From Doryteuthis pealeii (Eukaryota > Mollusca > Cephalopoda > Myopsida > Loliginidae): a DNA stretch of 64,000 nt. Both the position numbers and the translations under genes were made by a program. Each line of letters starts with the position of its first letter. Position 1 is the first letter of the stretch. Below, one piece after another: positions 31,723-43,050 of this stretch. Where the stretch lies: contig CM042156.1 of the NCBI GenBank assembly GCA_023376005.1, positions 48,911,930 through 48,975,929 of the forward strand, read 5' to 3'. The notes under the pieces were generated by a model. It had not been told where the DNA came from. It did not search any database and saw only the letters and a list, made by a program, of their open reading frames with translations.

Positions 31723-31863
31723 CTTTTGTATATATATATATATAATTTCGCTAGGATGGTCAGCTGTGTACTGTGGCCGAGGCGATAAAAGTGTTTCACT
31801 AGTGTTTCACTGTGTCTGCTGAAGTCCCGGTTTCGATTTCTGTCGGAGGGAAATCGTTAGTAT

Positions 31864-31909
31864 ATACCGCTGATGAGACTTAATAAAGTCGAAACAGTCT
31901 GTACGGTAT
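31864..31909 (+). ncRNA. Hammerhead ribozyme, type I, apparently complete
   Basis: All conserved parts are present in order. Stem I: ATACCG (31,864-31,869) pairs with CGGTAT (31,904-31,909). Core CTGATGA (31,870-31,876). Stem II: GACTT (31,877-31,881) pairs with AAGTC (31,886-31,890) around loop AATA. Core GAAA (31,891-31,894). Stem III is minimal: A31894-T31902, C31895-G31901 and A31896-T31900 around loop GTC. H17 is A31903, so self-cleavage is expected between 31,903 and 31,904. Type I hammerheads with a very short stem III are known from Penelope-like elements and retrozymes. No Penelope reverse transcriptase is visible. The motif is about 120 bp from one (TA)n tract and 120 bp from another. 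Confidence 0.85.
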
Positions 31910-32019
31910 TCTACACACCGAGCCATCCTTTGCCGGGATTACACTTGTCAAGTTCATTTTCTATAAGAAAAAGTATCGAATTTTATGCGATACATGCGTT
32001 GTAAGTGCCTTCAAGTAAA

Positions 32020-32024
<5 letters not shown>

Positions 32025-32055
<31 letters not shown>
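32025..32055. repeat. (TA)n microsatellite at the left edge of block B
   Basis: A TA run directly before collinearity with B' begins. Confidence 0.9.
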
Positions 32056-32057
<2 letters not shown>

Positions 32058-32218
32058 AATAAGTTAGGATGGTGTAAGCATTAAGCCGATGACACTCATT
32101 GATTGTCTGTTTCTCCCCTTTGCAATCATCAGATCAAGGCTTCTACTTTAAAACAATTCGTTATTCCCCCACCCTGATTATCTTAGAGCGCCGCTATGAT
32201 GAAATAGAAGTGTATTTG

Positions 32219-32690
32219 TGTTACATAATTATGGATCCCTAATATCTTTTTAAGGTAGTATAGAAATCCTTATGGCGATCAGTACAGCTGATGGCCTTGA
32301 GAGTGAGTGACAATGCTTGACCTCACTCTCACCTTGCGTTCTGGGGATGGAACGTGAGAACGGAAGTCAATAGAAGCCCTTCCGGTTTAAGGTGTAAGCA
32401 ACTCAGTTAGTTGCAGTGACAGTTAGGACTTAGAAGCGAAGCTAGCAAGATGTGAGCTCACTGCGTGATTGTCTGGTCTGGGGTTCTACGAATAAAGTAA
32501 CATCATCGTAAATCGAAGTCTTGTTGTTATTACTAAAAGCTAACAATGACACAAGGCTTCTGATAAGAAATGATCCCCGACAAAGACCCGGAGTCCCAAG
32601 AAACACCACGACAAGACCAGACCAAGATAGAAGATAGATGATAGAAGTACCAAGCCAGCCAGAAGAGTAAGACGTAAGAGGTATATAACA
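32219..32690 (+). mobile_element. Solo LTR, family L, present in B and absent from B'
   Basis: TGTTACATAATTA at the left, GTATATAACA at the right, 472 bp, with target duplications TTTG at 32,215-32,218 and 32,691-32,694. B' has a single TTTG at 60,130-60,133 with uninterrupted flanks, a clean empty site. A GAATAAAG signal lies near 32,489. Confidence 0.9.
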
Positions 32691-32967
32691 TTTGCTATAT
32701 TTGTCACCCAAAGCCTTTTCTTCACAACATGTGTTTTCTAGATGATTTTGACCATTTCATCTGATTATTTGTCCAGGCACGAGCGATCATCTTAGAAACG
32801 ACATCTGCAAGCCAGCCAGGCGCTGATCTTAGCTACAATGCTAACGTTAATTTTGGTGTCGTGACTAATGTCAGTCTTCGATTCGACGACCAAACACGGA
32901 GATGACAACCGAATAAAAGAAACAATCCTAGTGAGTGCTTCTTAAATTTGTGTAGATTTTCTTTTTT

Positions 32968-33205
32968 CTAGTATTATTTGGATTATTCTGACTATTGTCC
33001 TCATCTTTATTGTTATCTATACAACGTCTCGGCCGATGTGCCCTCCGGCCTTCTTTAGATATTTCTTGTCGGACTCGGGAACCTTCTTTTCGAACTCGGG
33101 AACCTTCTTATCGTAATCGGGAGCCATCATGGAACTTTGAACGCAACCCTTTATTCAATTCATGGGTGTATCCTGTTCTTATTCCGCTAACCATAGCTGT
33201 GTTAA
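32968..33205. repeat. R-family repeat, single arm
   Basis: CAACGTCTCGGCCGATGTGC, two core units and the end GCTAACCATAGCTG. Partner at 60,413-60,647. Confidence 0.65.
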
Positions 33206-33699
33206 TTATTATTTTTTTCTTTTCGTCATGGACCGAGAAACTGTTGACAAAGGTACTTTCGCACTTAACTTACGAAATCTGAATCTTATGTGTGGGTCTA
33301 CGAAATGATCCGTTGCCTGCTATTTTTCTTTTCTTTTTTTTTTTGATGGGCAAAAGAAAGTGAACCAAGTATGAATGAGACGGGGTAGAAATGTATTTTA
33401 GGGAAGTAGAATTACCGGAGGAAAAAACCCACGTGGCATAACAATTATTCACAGGGAAAGCAGAAATGTTATCGTCCGTGAAACTTGGAATGATTTAAGA
33501 GCATGAATAAATCGATGTTAGGCAGAAACTGTAGACCCTACGGATGCGTTACAGCAACTACCGACCATCAAACAGCAACACAACGACAGAATAGAAGAAT
33601 ACAAATATTGAGTCATCTCTCTATTTAGTAAAGCTTTTCTAGGTGCACCTCAAAAAGGTTCAGAAATGGAAAAAGACAATCTGTATACTTAAGAGGGAG

Positions 33700-34450
33700 T
33701 TGTATAGAATGCAGGTAGAGATTCTAATAATTAGACAGGACTACGCAACTCTGAAGGGGCCGGGTTAGCTCAGTCGGTAGAGCGTTCGGCTAGAAACCAA
33801 AAGGTTCCTAGTTCGATACCGGTCCTCGCCAACTCAGCGTATGAGTAGCGCAGGGATCTGTGCGGTAAAGTAAGGAGCTGATGATAGGTGGGGCGCACCA
33901 CCTCAGATGCTAAAACAATCTCCTTGGTCTAGCGCTAGTGAAAAGGGCATAGACTCCCTCGCTGACTGGCTGATACCGACTTTAGGCCGCCCCAACGACT
34001 TTACTTACTTTACTTTTACGCAACTCTGAAAGAAGCTACCCGGATAACAAGAGGGGAAACCCCGATCCTATTCTCGGTTAGGAGTGAGAGCTTCCACGAG
34101 GCAATAGAAGTTGATAATCATAGTCTTAATATTCAGGCAGTCCAAAGAAATAGGAAATCGGATTGGAAACAAGCATAAACTCGGTTTGATTCGGTTGGTG
34201 CGCCTAACAAAAAAGAGAAAATGCCAGACCTTATATGGAATAGAAATCAAGAAACCAATATGCAACCGAATTACTTACTTGGAGACGTAGATCAGCATAG
34301 AAGCATATATGCAGAGACTCTGCAGCGAATTCAGGAAACTTAGATGCCAGGTCCGTCATAAGCGAAGTAGACTATGATAGAACGGTACAAAGGGAATCGA
34401 ACGTGATTAGAAATGAATAAAAGACTAATGAGAGAAATCTAATAAGATTA
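33700..34450 (+). pseudogene. Gag-like remnant of a Ty3-type element, interrupted by the S2 SINE
   Basis: The partner at 61,146-61,403 is open for 85 codons with a basic, hydrophilic sequence (SLNIQAVQRNRNRIGN). It lies just upstream of the protease remnant, where gag is expected. In B the same sequence is split by the SINE at 33,756-34,016 and then continues with a coherent stretch near 34,265-34,340. No zinc-knuckle motif was found, so the gag call is from position only. Confidence 0.4.
33756..34016 (+). mobile_element. tRNA-derived SINE, family S2, present in B and absent from B'
   Basis: Starts GGGGCCGGGTTAGCTCAGTC with an A-box-like TTAGCTCAGTCGG and a B-box-like AGTTCGATACC, 261 bp, tail TTACTTACTTTACTT. 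A perfect 14-bp target duplication TACGCAACTCTGAA lies at 33,742-33,755 and 34,017-34,030. B' has one copy at 61,179-61,192 and no SINE. This is the best-preserved S2 and probably a recent insertion. Confidence 0.95.
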
Positions 34451-34564
34451 GATACTAGTTCAATAATCAATACGGATGATTTAACATAATAGATAATGAT
34501 GATATAGAGTAATGATTATTATAAAGATTAATAAAATATAGAGAGATATAATATATAATGATAA

Positions 34565-34905
34565 TTTAGCCAACCACCACCGCACGAGACGAAGATAATA
34601 AGGGTGACACAATCCAATTTCATAAGCGGAGGAGATTCAACAGTTTGAAATTACAGAATTTTCCTTCTCGATGTAAGTAAGGAGACTGAGATGGATTAAC
34701 AGAACTAGCCATGGTTAAAAGAACCCAGTCTGACCCTGCTGATATTAACCCAGAAGCGTAGAAGGAGAGTAAAGAATGCATACCTTTCGCACAAGAATTA
34801 TAAGTTTTAGTGCGAAGTGAAATGGCAATTACCGACGTCCAGATTTGACCTCGGGCGTTCGATCCATATTCCCGAATGACTTATTATAACCATTTACATC
34901 ACGAA
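34565..34905 (-). mobile_element. tRNA-derived SINE, family S1, copy with many inserted bases
   Basis: Corresponds to the SINE at 61,595-61,883 but is about 50 bp longer because of scattered short insertions. The order of blocks is unchanged. Confidence 0.75.
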
Positions 34906-37510
34906 CGACTTGTCACTACATGTTAAAGCATATGTAGTGAGTCGCCGCATTTAGATTTAACCGAATAAATAACTCGGAATATGATCTATTAAAGATAGAT
35001 TCAAAACATCTTATAGTAATTCTTAAATCCAACTTTCTATTAGAATAGGAAAGATAAAACTGCTAGAAATGCTATACAGCGTATCACTAAATTAAGGACC
35101 GAAGGTTTATACGACTATATAAATTTCAAAATACGGTACGGATCATAGCAAACAGAAAATACATATATTTATTTACTACATAATTTATTAACTCAATGAA
35201 AGCATTATTATTGAAGCGAGATATTGATGACAAGGAGAAAACGGCGCAAAAATATTGCTATCGAATTTAGAGAAGCATATATATTGAGCAATGTCAAAAA
35301 ACCTCGGGTTTCATTAGATATCTCTCAGAGGAAATACAGCTGCGAATGTATTGATATTTTAATATAGATAAAAAGATCATTATATAGTTTATGAGAAATT
35401 TCACAGACAAAATGTGACAAGCACATATTAATGAATAACCATAGTAAGATCAGTAGGTTAAGTTATTTAAGTAATTTACAATTACGAACTACTAGTCAGT
35501 GAAATATTAGAATTACCAAAAGATAAGAAATACCTGTAGTCATTCTGTAAAATCACAGTATAATTAAAGTTAGGGCTCCGACAAAGTTCATGAGAAGAAA
35601 TGAATTAAAACGATTTATATGTAGTGGCAATAGTATCACTGCAAATTATACTGATATAAGATGACAATGATGTACATAAAATGAGCATAGTAGCCCACCA
35701 TACACCTATTAGGAAATAAGAAACCGAGTATCGAATCTCCTTAAAAAATAAAAAAAAAATATAAGAGAATAAATCAAATAACAAATACAAAAAAGAAAAA
35801 CAGAGAAAGTGAGAAGATAAGGGCCATCGATGAAATAGAATAAGAGACGTAAAAAGAGCTGAAGAAATCATGAAGATACATTTCTTTAGTACGTTTTCCT
35901 AACGTTTCATAAGGAAATAAGCCAGTAATATAAATAAATTTCAGGATAATGAGACTGAAACAAGACTAACATCGTATCATGAAAAAAAAAGAGAAAAAAA
36001 AAAAGAAAAAGAGAAAAAAAGGATCGCTTCCGTAAGCTACTTCGATTTACCATTCTCAGAGTTATAAGTATAGAGTAGAATGTAGAACTTCATACGCCAC
36101 CATACACCAAACATATTTAGCGATAAAAAAGAGTACATGATAATGAACGATCCTGAAAGAGCATAATTGAAATCAAGAACTGCAAGCTGCAACAATAATA
36201 CGAAACGAACGACAAACTAAGTTTTATATCTTTTAAATTAACGATACTAGGAAGAATGTTAGGAAATAAAATTTTGAAGAGCGTTCCCAAAATAAATTAC
36301 ATACGCAAAAAAAATCACCTTAAGAAAAAGAAAGAAACTAATATATTATAAGAACCAGCAGGAGAAAGAAAATAAGAAACATAAAGAGGTGTTATTAAAG
36401 CGAATAGAATCTGCTACAATCTAATCAAAAAGGAATTATCTTCCCTGTATCTGGCAGTAGAAAGTTAAAGCATAAGTACCACATAATAACACCTGAATAC
36501 TGCATTAGAGGGAATTAAACTAACACCACGAGAATAGCACTCTTTACTATGTTTGACAATAAAAAGATAAAAACTAAACATTCAATTTGTTAATTAAAAT
36601 TCAAAATAATAAAGTATGAAACAAACAGCTCCACACGATGTAGAACAGAAACATTTAATAGGGTGTTTACAGCACATAGGCTAACGATTAAGAATACAAA
36701 AAAAAGTACCATAGAATGAAACTAAATACAAATAAGATATAGAAGAGTAAGAAGATAAAAAAAGGACAACATAAAAATGAGAATGGATAAATAACAAAAG
36801 ATACAAATTATTCAGGTATAAACGAAATAGATAATAGAGAATACCCAAATGCTACATAAATAAAAATATACAACATGGAAACTAAAGATTAAGCCCATGG
36901 TATTAAAAAAGACTTAGCAGTAATTATAGAAAGAGAGGGGAGGGGCAAAGCTCCACGGAGAAAATGGGAGAGGGATAGATCAAATAAGTCTAACCCCATG
37001 TGCTCTTCAGAAGCAATGAAAGAAGAAGAGCGAGGTAAAGCATTTAGACTATCAGCCGGTTATAAAACCAGAAGGTCCACATAGATGGCGCACGAAAAGA
37101 CAGGCAACCACAGCGGAGATAACTCTTCCAGGACAAAGGAAGTGAATAAATCCCCTACAGTATTATATATAGATGGAAAAACTTAATTAAGTATATGTAA
37201 CAGAAATCCGGTCTTCAAATATAGAAATCAAAGGCCAACAATATACGTAACACTACTTACCAAAAATAAAATACGCATGAGAGAGTACAAAGTTTAGAAT
37301 GGAATATTCAGAAGGCAGGAAGAATGGATAACTATTTGTATTATCTGGATTTGCATAGGAATAACAACTTAGAGAAAGATGGTAAGAATAGCTTAGAAGT
37401 CTAACTTAATGGAAAAAAAAAAAAAAACAAAAATAAAAAGAGAAAATAAGAGTGTATTAATCAGAGTATATTTACCAACCATGGGTTGAAGCGGTACTAT
37501 TAAAAGAATA
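34906..37510 (+). pseudogene. Ty3-type element remnant, error-laden partner of 61,884-64,000
   Basis: Stretches such as AAAACGGCGCAAAAATATTG (near 35,238), GATCGCTTCCGTAAGCTACT (36,021) and AGATAACTCTTCCAGGACAA (37,117) match the protease, integrase and downstream parts of B' with frequent extra bases. No frame is open for a useful length here. See 61,899 and 62,630 for the readable partners. Confidence 0.7.
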
Positions 37511-38129
37511 AAATATTAGCTTAGCGGTATTGAAGATAGTATAATAATACCCGTGTTAACTTATCTAAGATAAACACCCGCATCGAGAGTTAAAACCAAG
37601 ACCGAGGTCTAAATCATACCAAAGATGGAAAATGACAAAAATAGAGAATCCTGTTATCTAAGAGGTGGTATGCATTAATTCACGCCGAAATTTCTAATTT
37701 CTTTAAGAATATTGATTAGAAAGTTTCACCACCGCAGTAGAAATAATGGACAATTGCTAGGTATTTTATATTAATCGAATAAAAAGAAAAGGGGAAAAGA
37801 TGAATATGCTACAACAGAAAAATAGAAGCCATAAATTGAAAAATAAGTAAGAAAGAAAGAAAGATAGTAAAGAAGAATTAGAGGGTAAATACTCTATTTA
37901 CCCTCATTCTGAGACTTCTTTCTTTCAATGTAGCAGGACAGCGCGAGATAAGCCTAGAGTGAGAATAAACACTAATCTGTTTCAGATGAACTATAATGTA
38001 AAATAAAATGAAATAGAAAAGAAAGAGAAGAGAAAAAAACGAGTGAGAGAGATAAGGATAAATTCAATTAATGATATATCACTTATTATAATTCTACGTA
38101 ATTGTATTGAGAGGATGAGCTGGAAATGA
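37511..38129. other. Stretch next to the gap, no recognised gene
   Basis: Purine-rich, probably error-laden. Its partner lies beyond the window, so it cannot be checked here. Confidence 0.4.
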
Positions 38130-38745
38130 ATTAGTTAATTATCTGCGTTATTCGACTGAATTGTCCCATCTTCATTGTTATTTGGTAATACAACGCGTTC
38201 GAGCCGATATGCCCCTCCGGCCTTCAAGATCAGGATATTTTCATTACGGAGAACTTCGAGGAAGCACTTCTCGAGCATTACGAAACCTGTACTCGAGACT
38301 ACAGAACACATTTATTTCATTAACTCGGAGAAACTTATCTTTAACAGTAAATCTAGGACCAACAACTTACCTTCACCTTCCAGCTATGGTAGCAGAATGA
38401 GAACAGGATACCCCCGTGGACTAAATAAAGGGTTAGTTCAAAGTTTCCTAAGAATATCAGGAGCTCCGATTACGAAAATAGAAATAAAGAGAGTGTCTGA
38501 ACGCAGAGTTCGAAAAGAAAGTTCCCGACAGTTTACCTAAAGAAGGTTTACCCGAGTTCGGAAAAAGGTATTCCGACCAGAGAGTCCGACAAGAAAATGA
38601 CCACTAGGAAGAGATAAGAGTCGAGGAAGGGCATATCGGCCGAATAATACTAGTAGTAAGAAGATTTGTACCAAATAAACAATGAAGGAACTGCGACAAA
38701 TAGGAGGAAACGTATTAAAAAAAATAACTCGCAGATAATACTACT
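38130..38745. repeat. R-family element, double-armed, error-laden
   Basis: Two inverted arms (GAGCCGATATGCCCCTCCGG on the left, GAAGGGCATATCGGCCGA on the right) around core units and a central TGGACTAAATAAAGGGTTAG stretch. Extra bases break every unit. Confidence 0.7.
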
Positions 38746-38847
38746 TTTTTATCATAATGGAACTATTATACAAAATAGCCTTAAAAGGCTACATGTATAT
38801 AAAACTAATGAAATAATATGTAAATTATCATAACGTATTTTGTATAT

Positions 38848-38947
38848 NNNNNNNNNNNNNNNNNNNNNNNNNNNNNNNNNNNNNNNNNNNNNNNNNNNNN
38901 NNNNNNNNNNNNNNNNNNNNNNNNNNNNNNNNNNNNNNNNNNNNNNN
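38848..38947. other. Assembly gap, exactly 100 N
   Basis: Runs of exactly 100 N are commonly used in scaffolding for gaps of unknown length. The first copy of the duplication ends here and the second begins. Confidence 0.99.
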
Positions 38948-40009
38948 AGAGAGAGATGGATATTCAAAGTTAACTATCTGTTCACAGGCCAGAATCATTC
39001 TGTTCAATAGTTCTAATTATTATTGTAATCTGTGTCCTTCTGACTAATTATAATGAACTTAGGCACAGTTTTTATACTTTTCTGTGTGTGGTATCACAGT
39101 GTGGAGAGCCGGGGAGCGTTTAAAGTAGGCAAAATAAAAAAATATCAATACCGTAAATGCTTGGCTGCATTGGATCCCTGTTTGCTTTTAGAAAAAGAAA
39201 AAAAATCCCATTTCAATAATATGGAAGAATTGAATGTATTTACCAACCCCTCTCCTCAAGCTTCGCTGCAGGGTGCGATCCGAGGTCAGTTTTAAGCAAA
39301 TTACAACCAGTTTAATTCAGAGTTTCTTTCTCCTAGACCATGCTAGCCAAGTCTAAAGAGTCCAGTTCACCCTATATTACCCCAAAGGGGGGAATAGTTA
39401 ATCTATACATTCTAAGCTTATAGCGTTATGTGAAAGAGAGAATGCCTCATTAGGATTGGAATCGAGTCAATGTCATAAGCGAGGATAACCGTTACACACG
39501 AGTGCTCATCAAGAGAGAAATCACACTCTCAAGTTATTGTATGAAAATAAAACGAATAAAGAAAACGTTTACTAAGTAAGATTTCTCACACAGAAAATGA
39601 TCTGGTCTTTTTTTTGGGGGGAGGGGGTTGCCTTATTTATATATTTTATAAATAGGTTCAAATTAGCAGCGCAGCAGCAGCCAGCAGAGAAAGAAGAAAG
39701 AAGAAGAGACGAAGAAGAAGAAGGAGAGAAGCCAGTAAGAAGAAAGCCAGAAGAAGAGAAGAAGAAGAAGAAGAAGAAGAGAAGAAGAAGAGGATGATGA
39801 GATGATGAAGGAGATAAGAATAAGAAAAGAAATAAGATGAGATGATGACATGAGATGAAGAAGAAGAAGAAAAAGAAGAAGAAGAAGAAGAAAGAAGAAG
39901 AAGAAGAAGATGATAAAGATGATGATGAATAATTGAAGAATTGATGATGATGAAGAAAAGATGAATAATAATAAATAATAATATAATAATAATAAGATAA
40001 TAATAATAT

Positions 40010-40525
40010 ACTCTGCGAATGTAGCAACTAGCACAACGAAAATTCAACTAGACAGACTGGGTGGGAAGGTGATCCACTAGGAATATGCAAAAAATTAAAA
40101 TTTGGCCATACAACAAAATGGTATATGCATAAACCAAAATCTTTCTTGAGAACGAAAACGCATAAAAATTCTCTTGGCTTTGAAATAAAAACGGATCACC
40201 TTATCCCAGCAGAAGACCAGACCTTAGTTTGATAAATAAAAAAGAAAGAACTTGTCACTGGTGATTTTGCAGTGCGAGCAATCACAGGTGAAGCTAAAGG
40301 AAAATTAAAAAATGGACAAATACGGACCTTGCCAGAGAAACTGAAGAGTTATGGAATAGAAAGTGAAAATGAACGAATTGTAGTTGTGCACTTGGAAGCA
40401 GTCCCAAAAGGATAAGAAAAGGATCGAAAGTTGGATAACAGAGGAAAGGATTGAAAACCATTCAGAAACACTGCACTGCTGCAATCTGCAGAAACTCAGA
40501 AGAGTCCGGAGACGCTGAGGAACTT
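40010..40525 (+). pseudogene. R2-like LINE remnant, partner of 7,644-8,169
   Basis: The same sequence as the A copy but with frequent single-base losses and gains that destroy the 80-codon frame. The A copy is the better template. Confidence 0.75.
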
Positions 40526-41169
40526 GCTGTCACTCAGACTCCATGAAAGACCATAAGCTAACGCTGGTGTGAAAACTCAAAAGGAGTAAATAATAAGATG
40601 ATGAATGATGATGAATGAATGATGATTAAGAATTGATGATAATGAAGAAAAAGATGATAATATAATAATAATATAAAATAATATATAATAAGAAGAAGAA
40701 GAAGAAGAAGATCATCGAAAAAGGAGGCCAACAAAATAAATCGCGTATCAATTCTTGGGGAAAGAGAACATTAATGTCCCAACTTTAGAAAATAACGCCT
40801 TGCTTTGAAAAAATAGAAATCCTCCATTTTTTTTATTCAAGAGGAAATCTTGAAAAACAATTGTGGATTCGAAATCATTTAATGATGTTATCATTTGAAA
40901 TGGGAATTAAATGTCTATTTATAAATTCATAGTAATGGCTGAGGAAACCAAAAATCATTTCAAATTGTATTAAAAATAGATGATTGTAAGCTGAGAGGTA
41001 AATAGAAGTGAGAGTATAGCATTAGAGGTGCTCTTTAAAAATATGGGAGAACACACACACACACACACACCACATCGCAAACACAGCACACACATACATA
41101 CATGTATACAGGGGTAAAAAAAAACAGACTTTGTTTGAAAGTCAGTGCCTGTCCCTTTCGGTCACCCTG

Positions 41170-41226
<57 letters not shown>

Positions 41227-41251
41227 GAGGTAAAGTCTCCCATGTCTATAA

Positions 41252-41293
41252 CCTTGCTGATGAGACCTTAATAGATCGAAATTACATTCAGGG
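41252..41293 (+). ncRNA. Hammerhead-like motif, partner of 8,897-8,938
   Basis: CTGATGA (41,257-41,263) and GAAA (41,278-41,281) are kept. Stem II has an extra T and the stem III region lacks one base compared with A, both within the error-prone zone. Stem I CCTTG/CAGGG is unchanged. Confidence 0.5.
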
Positions 41294-41859
41294 ATTGACA
41301 TTTATCGATTTGTTTAGCTTACATTGAACATAATATGCCCGCCTAAATCATTAATTATTAACAAATTAATGTCAAAATTAGGTTATGACTTCAATAAGCC
41401 ACATATCCTTCAAAATATAACATATATATATATATATTATATATATATATATATAAAATATATATATCTCGCTTTGTGCATATATATAATATATATATAT
41501 AATATAATATATATATGAGTATAGATAAAGGATATGAAAACAACAACATGCGGTTAAAGTGAAAACATTTTTAACATATTCATAGCTAATATTGAACAAT
41601 ATTCGATTTTATAAAAATCATCTTCAGAGCTGTTTTATACTCCGTATTAATCAAAAAGCGAGACGAAAGTCATATGAGTTTTTTTTCAAAACGAACCTTG
41701 ATGGTGCACAAAGTTTTTACAGTAAGTTCAATGTGAGCACTTCCGCCACATTATCTCGGTCACCGGATCATGTATCTCTTATTGTAACAGTTTTAAAAAA
41801 GAAGACATATTCCAAGATTGACACTAGACGAATTCTCTTATTCAATTTTGTGTCATCAA

Positions 41860-42122
41860 ACAAAACGCAGCTGTAAGACCACTTAATCTTTCATACCATC
41901 CAAGCAAGACGAACACGATACTGTTGGAGAAATAAGGACGAACTCATAAGTGACATACCTCTATCAACTCCTACACATGAACATACTAGTGTAGCTGACC
42001 ATCAGCTTTACGGAAACTGGATGCCGTTTAGAAGACTACCAAAAGCGGTGACCGATAGAGACGAATGGTGGTGAAAGAGTCAAGGGGAAATCGTGCTGTG
42101 GCATGCCTTGAGATGATGATGA
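41860..42122 (+). pseudogene. RTE-like LINE 3'-end fragment, partner of 9,495-9,765
   Basis: The same fragment, ending GATGATGATGA near 42,113, which extends the likely tail seen in A. Confidence 0.65.
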
Positions 42123-42147
42123 AATGGTTGTCGTTTACCTTATATTG

Positions 42148-43050
42148 ATGTTGGTTGCTTGGATTTTACGGCATATCAACCCTTGTTGGGTTATTTTATG
42201 CCAAACGAATTTTATTTTATCCATACTTGATTGGTATTCAAATTTTTTAAACTAAAATTTTTATACACATTTTTTAAACTCATATTTTCTATTCAACCCA
42301 TATATGGAACACTAACAGGTACTACCACTCCGGGTCAGAGTAGTCCTGGGAGTAATGGTGATGAAGGGTTACTGCATACTCCCAGAACTTTAAAATTGGA
42401 ACTTAACCAGGACTGATTATTTTTTATTTATTTCAATTTAAATTGATTAACTTTAGGTTTGTTTGTTTTGTTTTACGGCATATCAACCTCAGTGGGTCAT
42501 TTAATGCCGATACACTTTTGAAATAAATCAATTCTTAATTGATGATACAGTTTTTTTATAAATACATTTTTCTATTTAACCCATAGATGAGACCCTAACA
42601 GGCACTACCGCTCCGGTCAGAGTGGACCAGGGAGCAATGGTGATGAAGGGGTGCTCCACATTCCCCAAACCTCCAAAACTGGAACCTCACCATCAGATAG
42701 ACTTTAACGTCATTCCCAGGACATGTAGACCCGCAGCCACCACCTTCTAGCACCCATATGATAAAAAGGGGTTGGGGATTGCCATAAGGGCAATAGGGTT
42801 GGGAAAATCATATAGGTGCTCGGGCCTGACATGACCAGCCGATTGATCGGAGGGGGTCCTCTACGACCGCCCGTCTAGCCCAAGATAGGCCAAAGTGGAG
42901 TATTGCATGTCATGAACTGCTCATCCACCCGGGTTCTATCCTTTAGCATCACGAGTCGCCACTCACGGCCAACAGGTGGCCCCATTGGGGAAGTCTTACC
43001 CCTCTGCAGAGATGCAGTCGGTGCATTCTAACGCCCCAGCCGACAGGGCG
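42148..43050. repeat. Repeat T, two copies, partner of 9,783-10,650
   Basis: Collinear, with about 50 bp (CATCACGAGTCGCCACTCAC region, 42,935-42,985) that A lacks, so this is probably the more complete version. Confidence 0.7.

Larger units (their letters stand above)
32057..38847. repeat. Block B, first copy (partner 59,985-64,000 and beyond)
   Basis: Collinear with B' to about 37,510, where the window end cuts the partner. From 32,700 to 33,750 identity is high. From about 34,300 on, B carries very many extra single and double bases compared with B', consistent with uncorrected insertion errors. Confidence 0.9.

Noticed and set aside
32085..32165. Further hammerhead candidate on the minus strand (CTGATGA ... 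GAAAC), also at 60,005-60,065
   Set aside because: The stretch between the two core motifs cannot form stem II and no U16.1 partner is evident.
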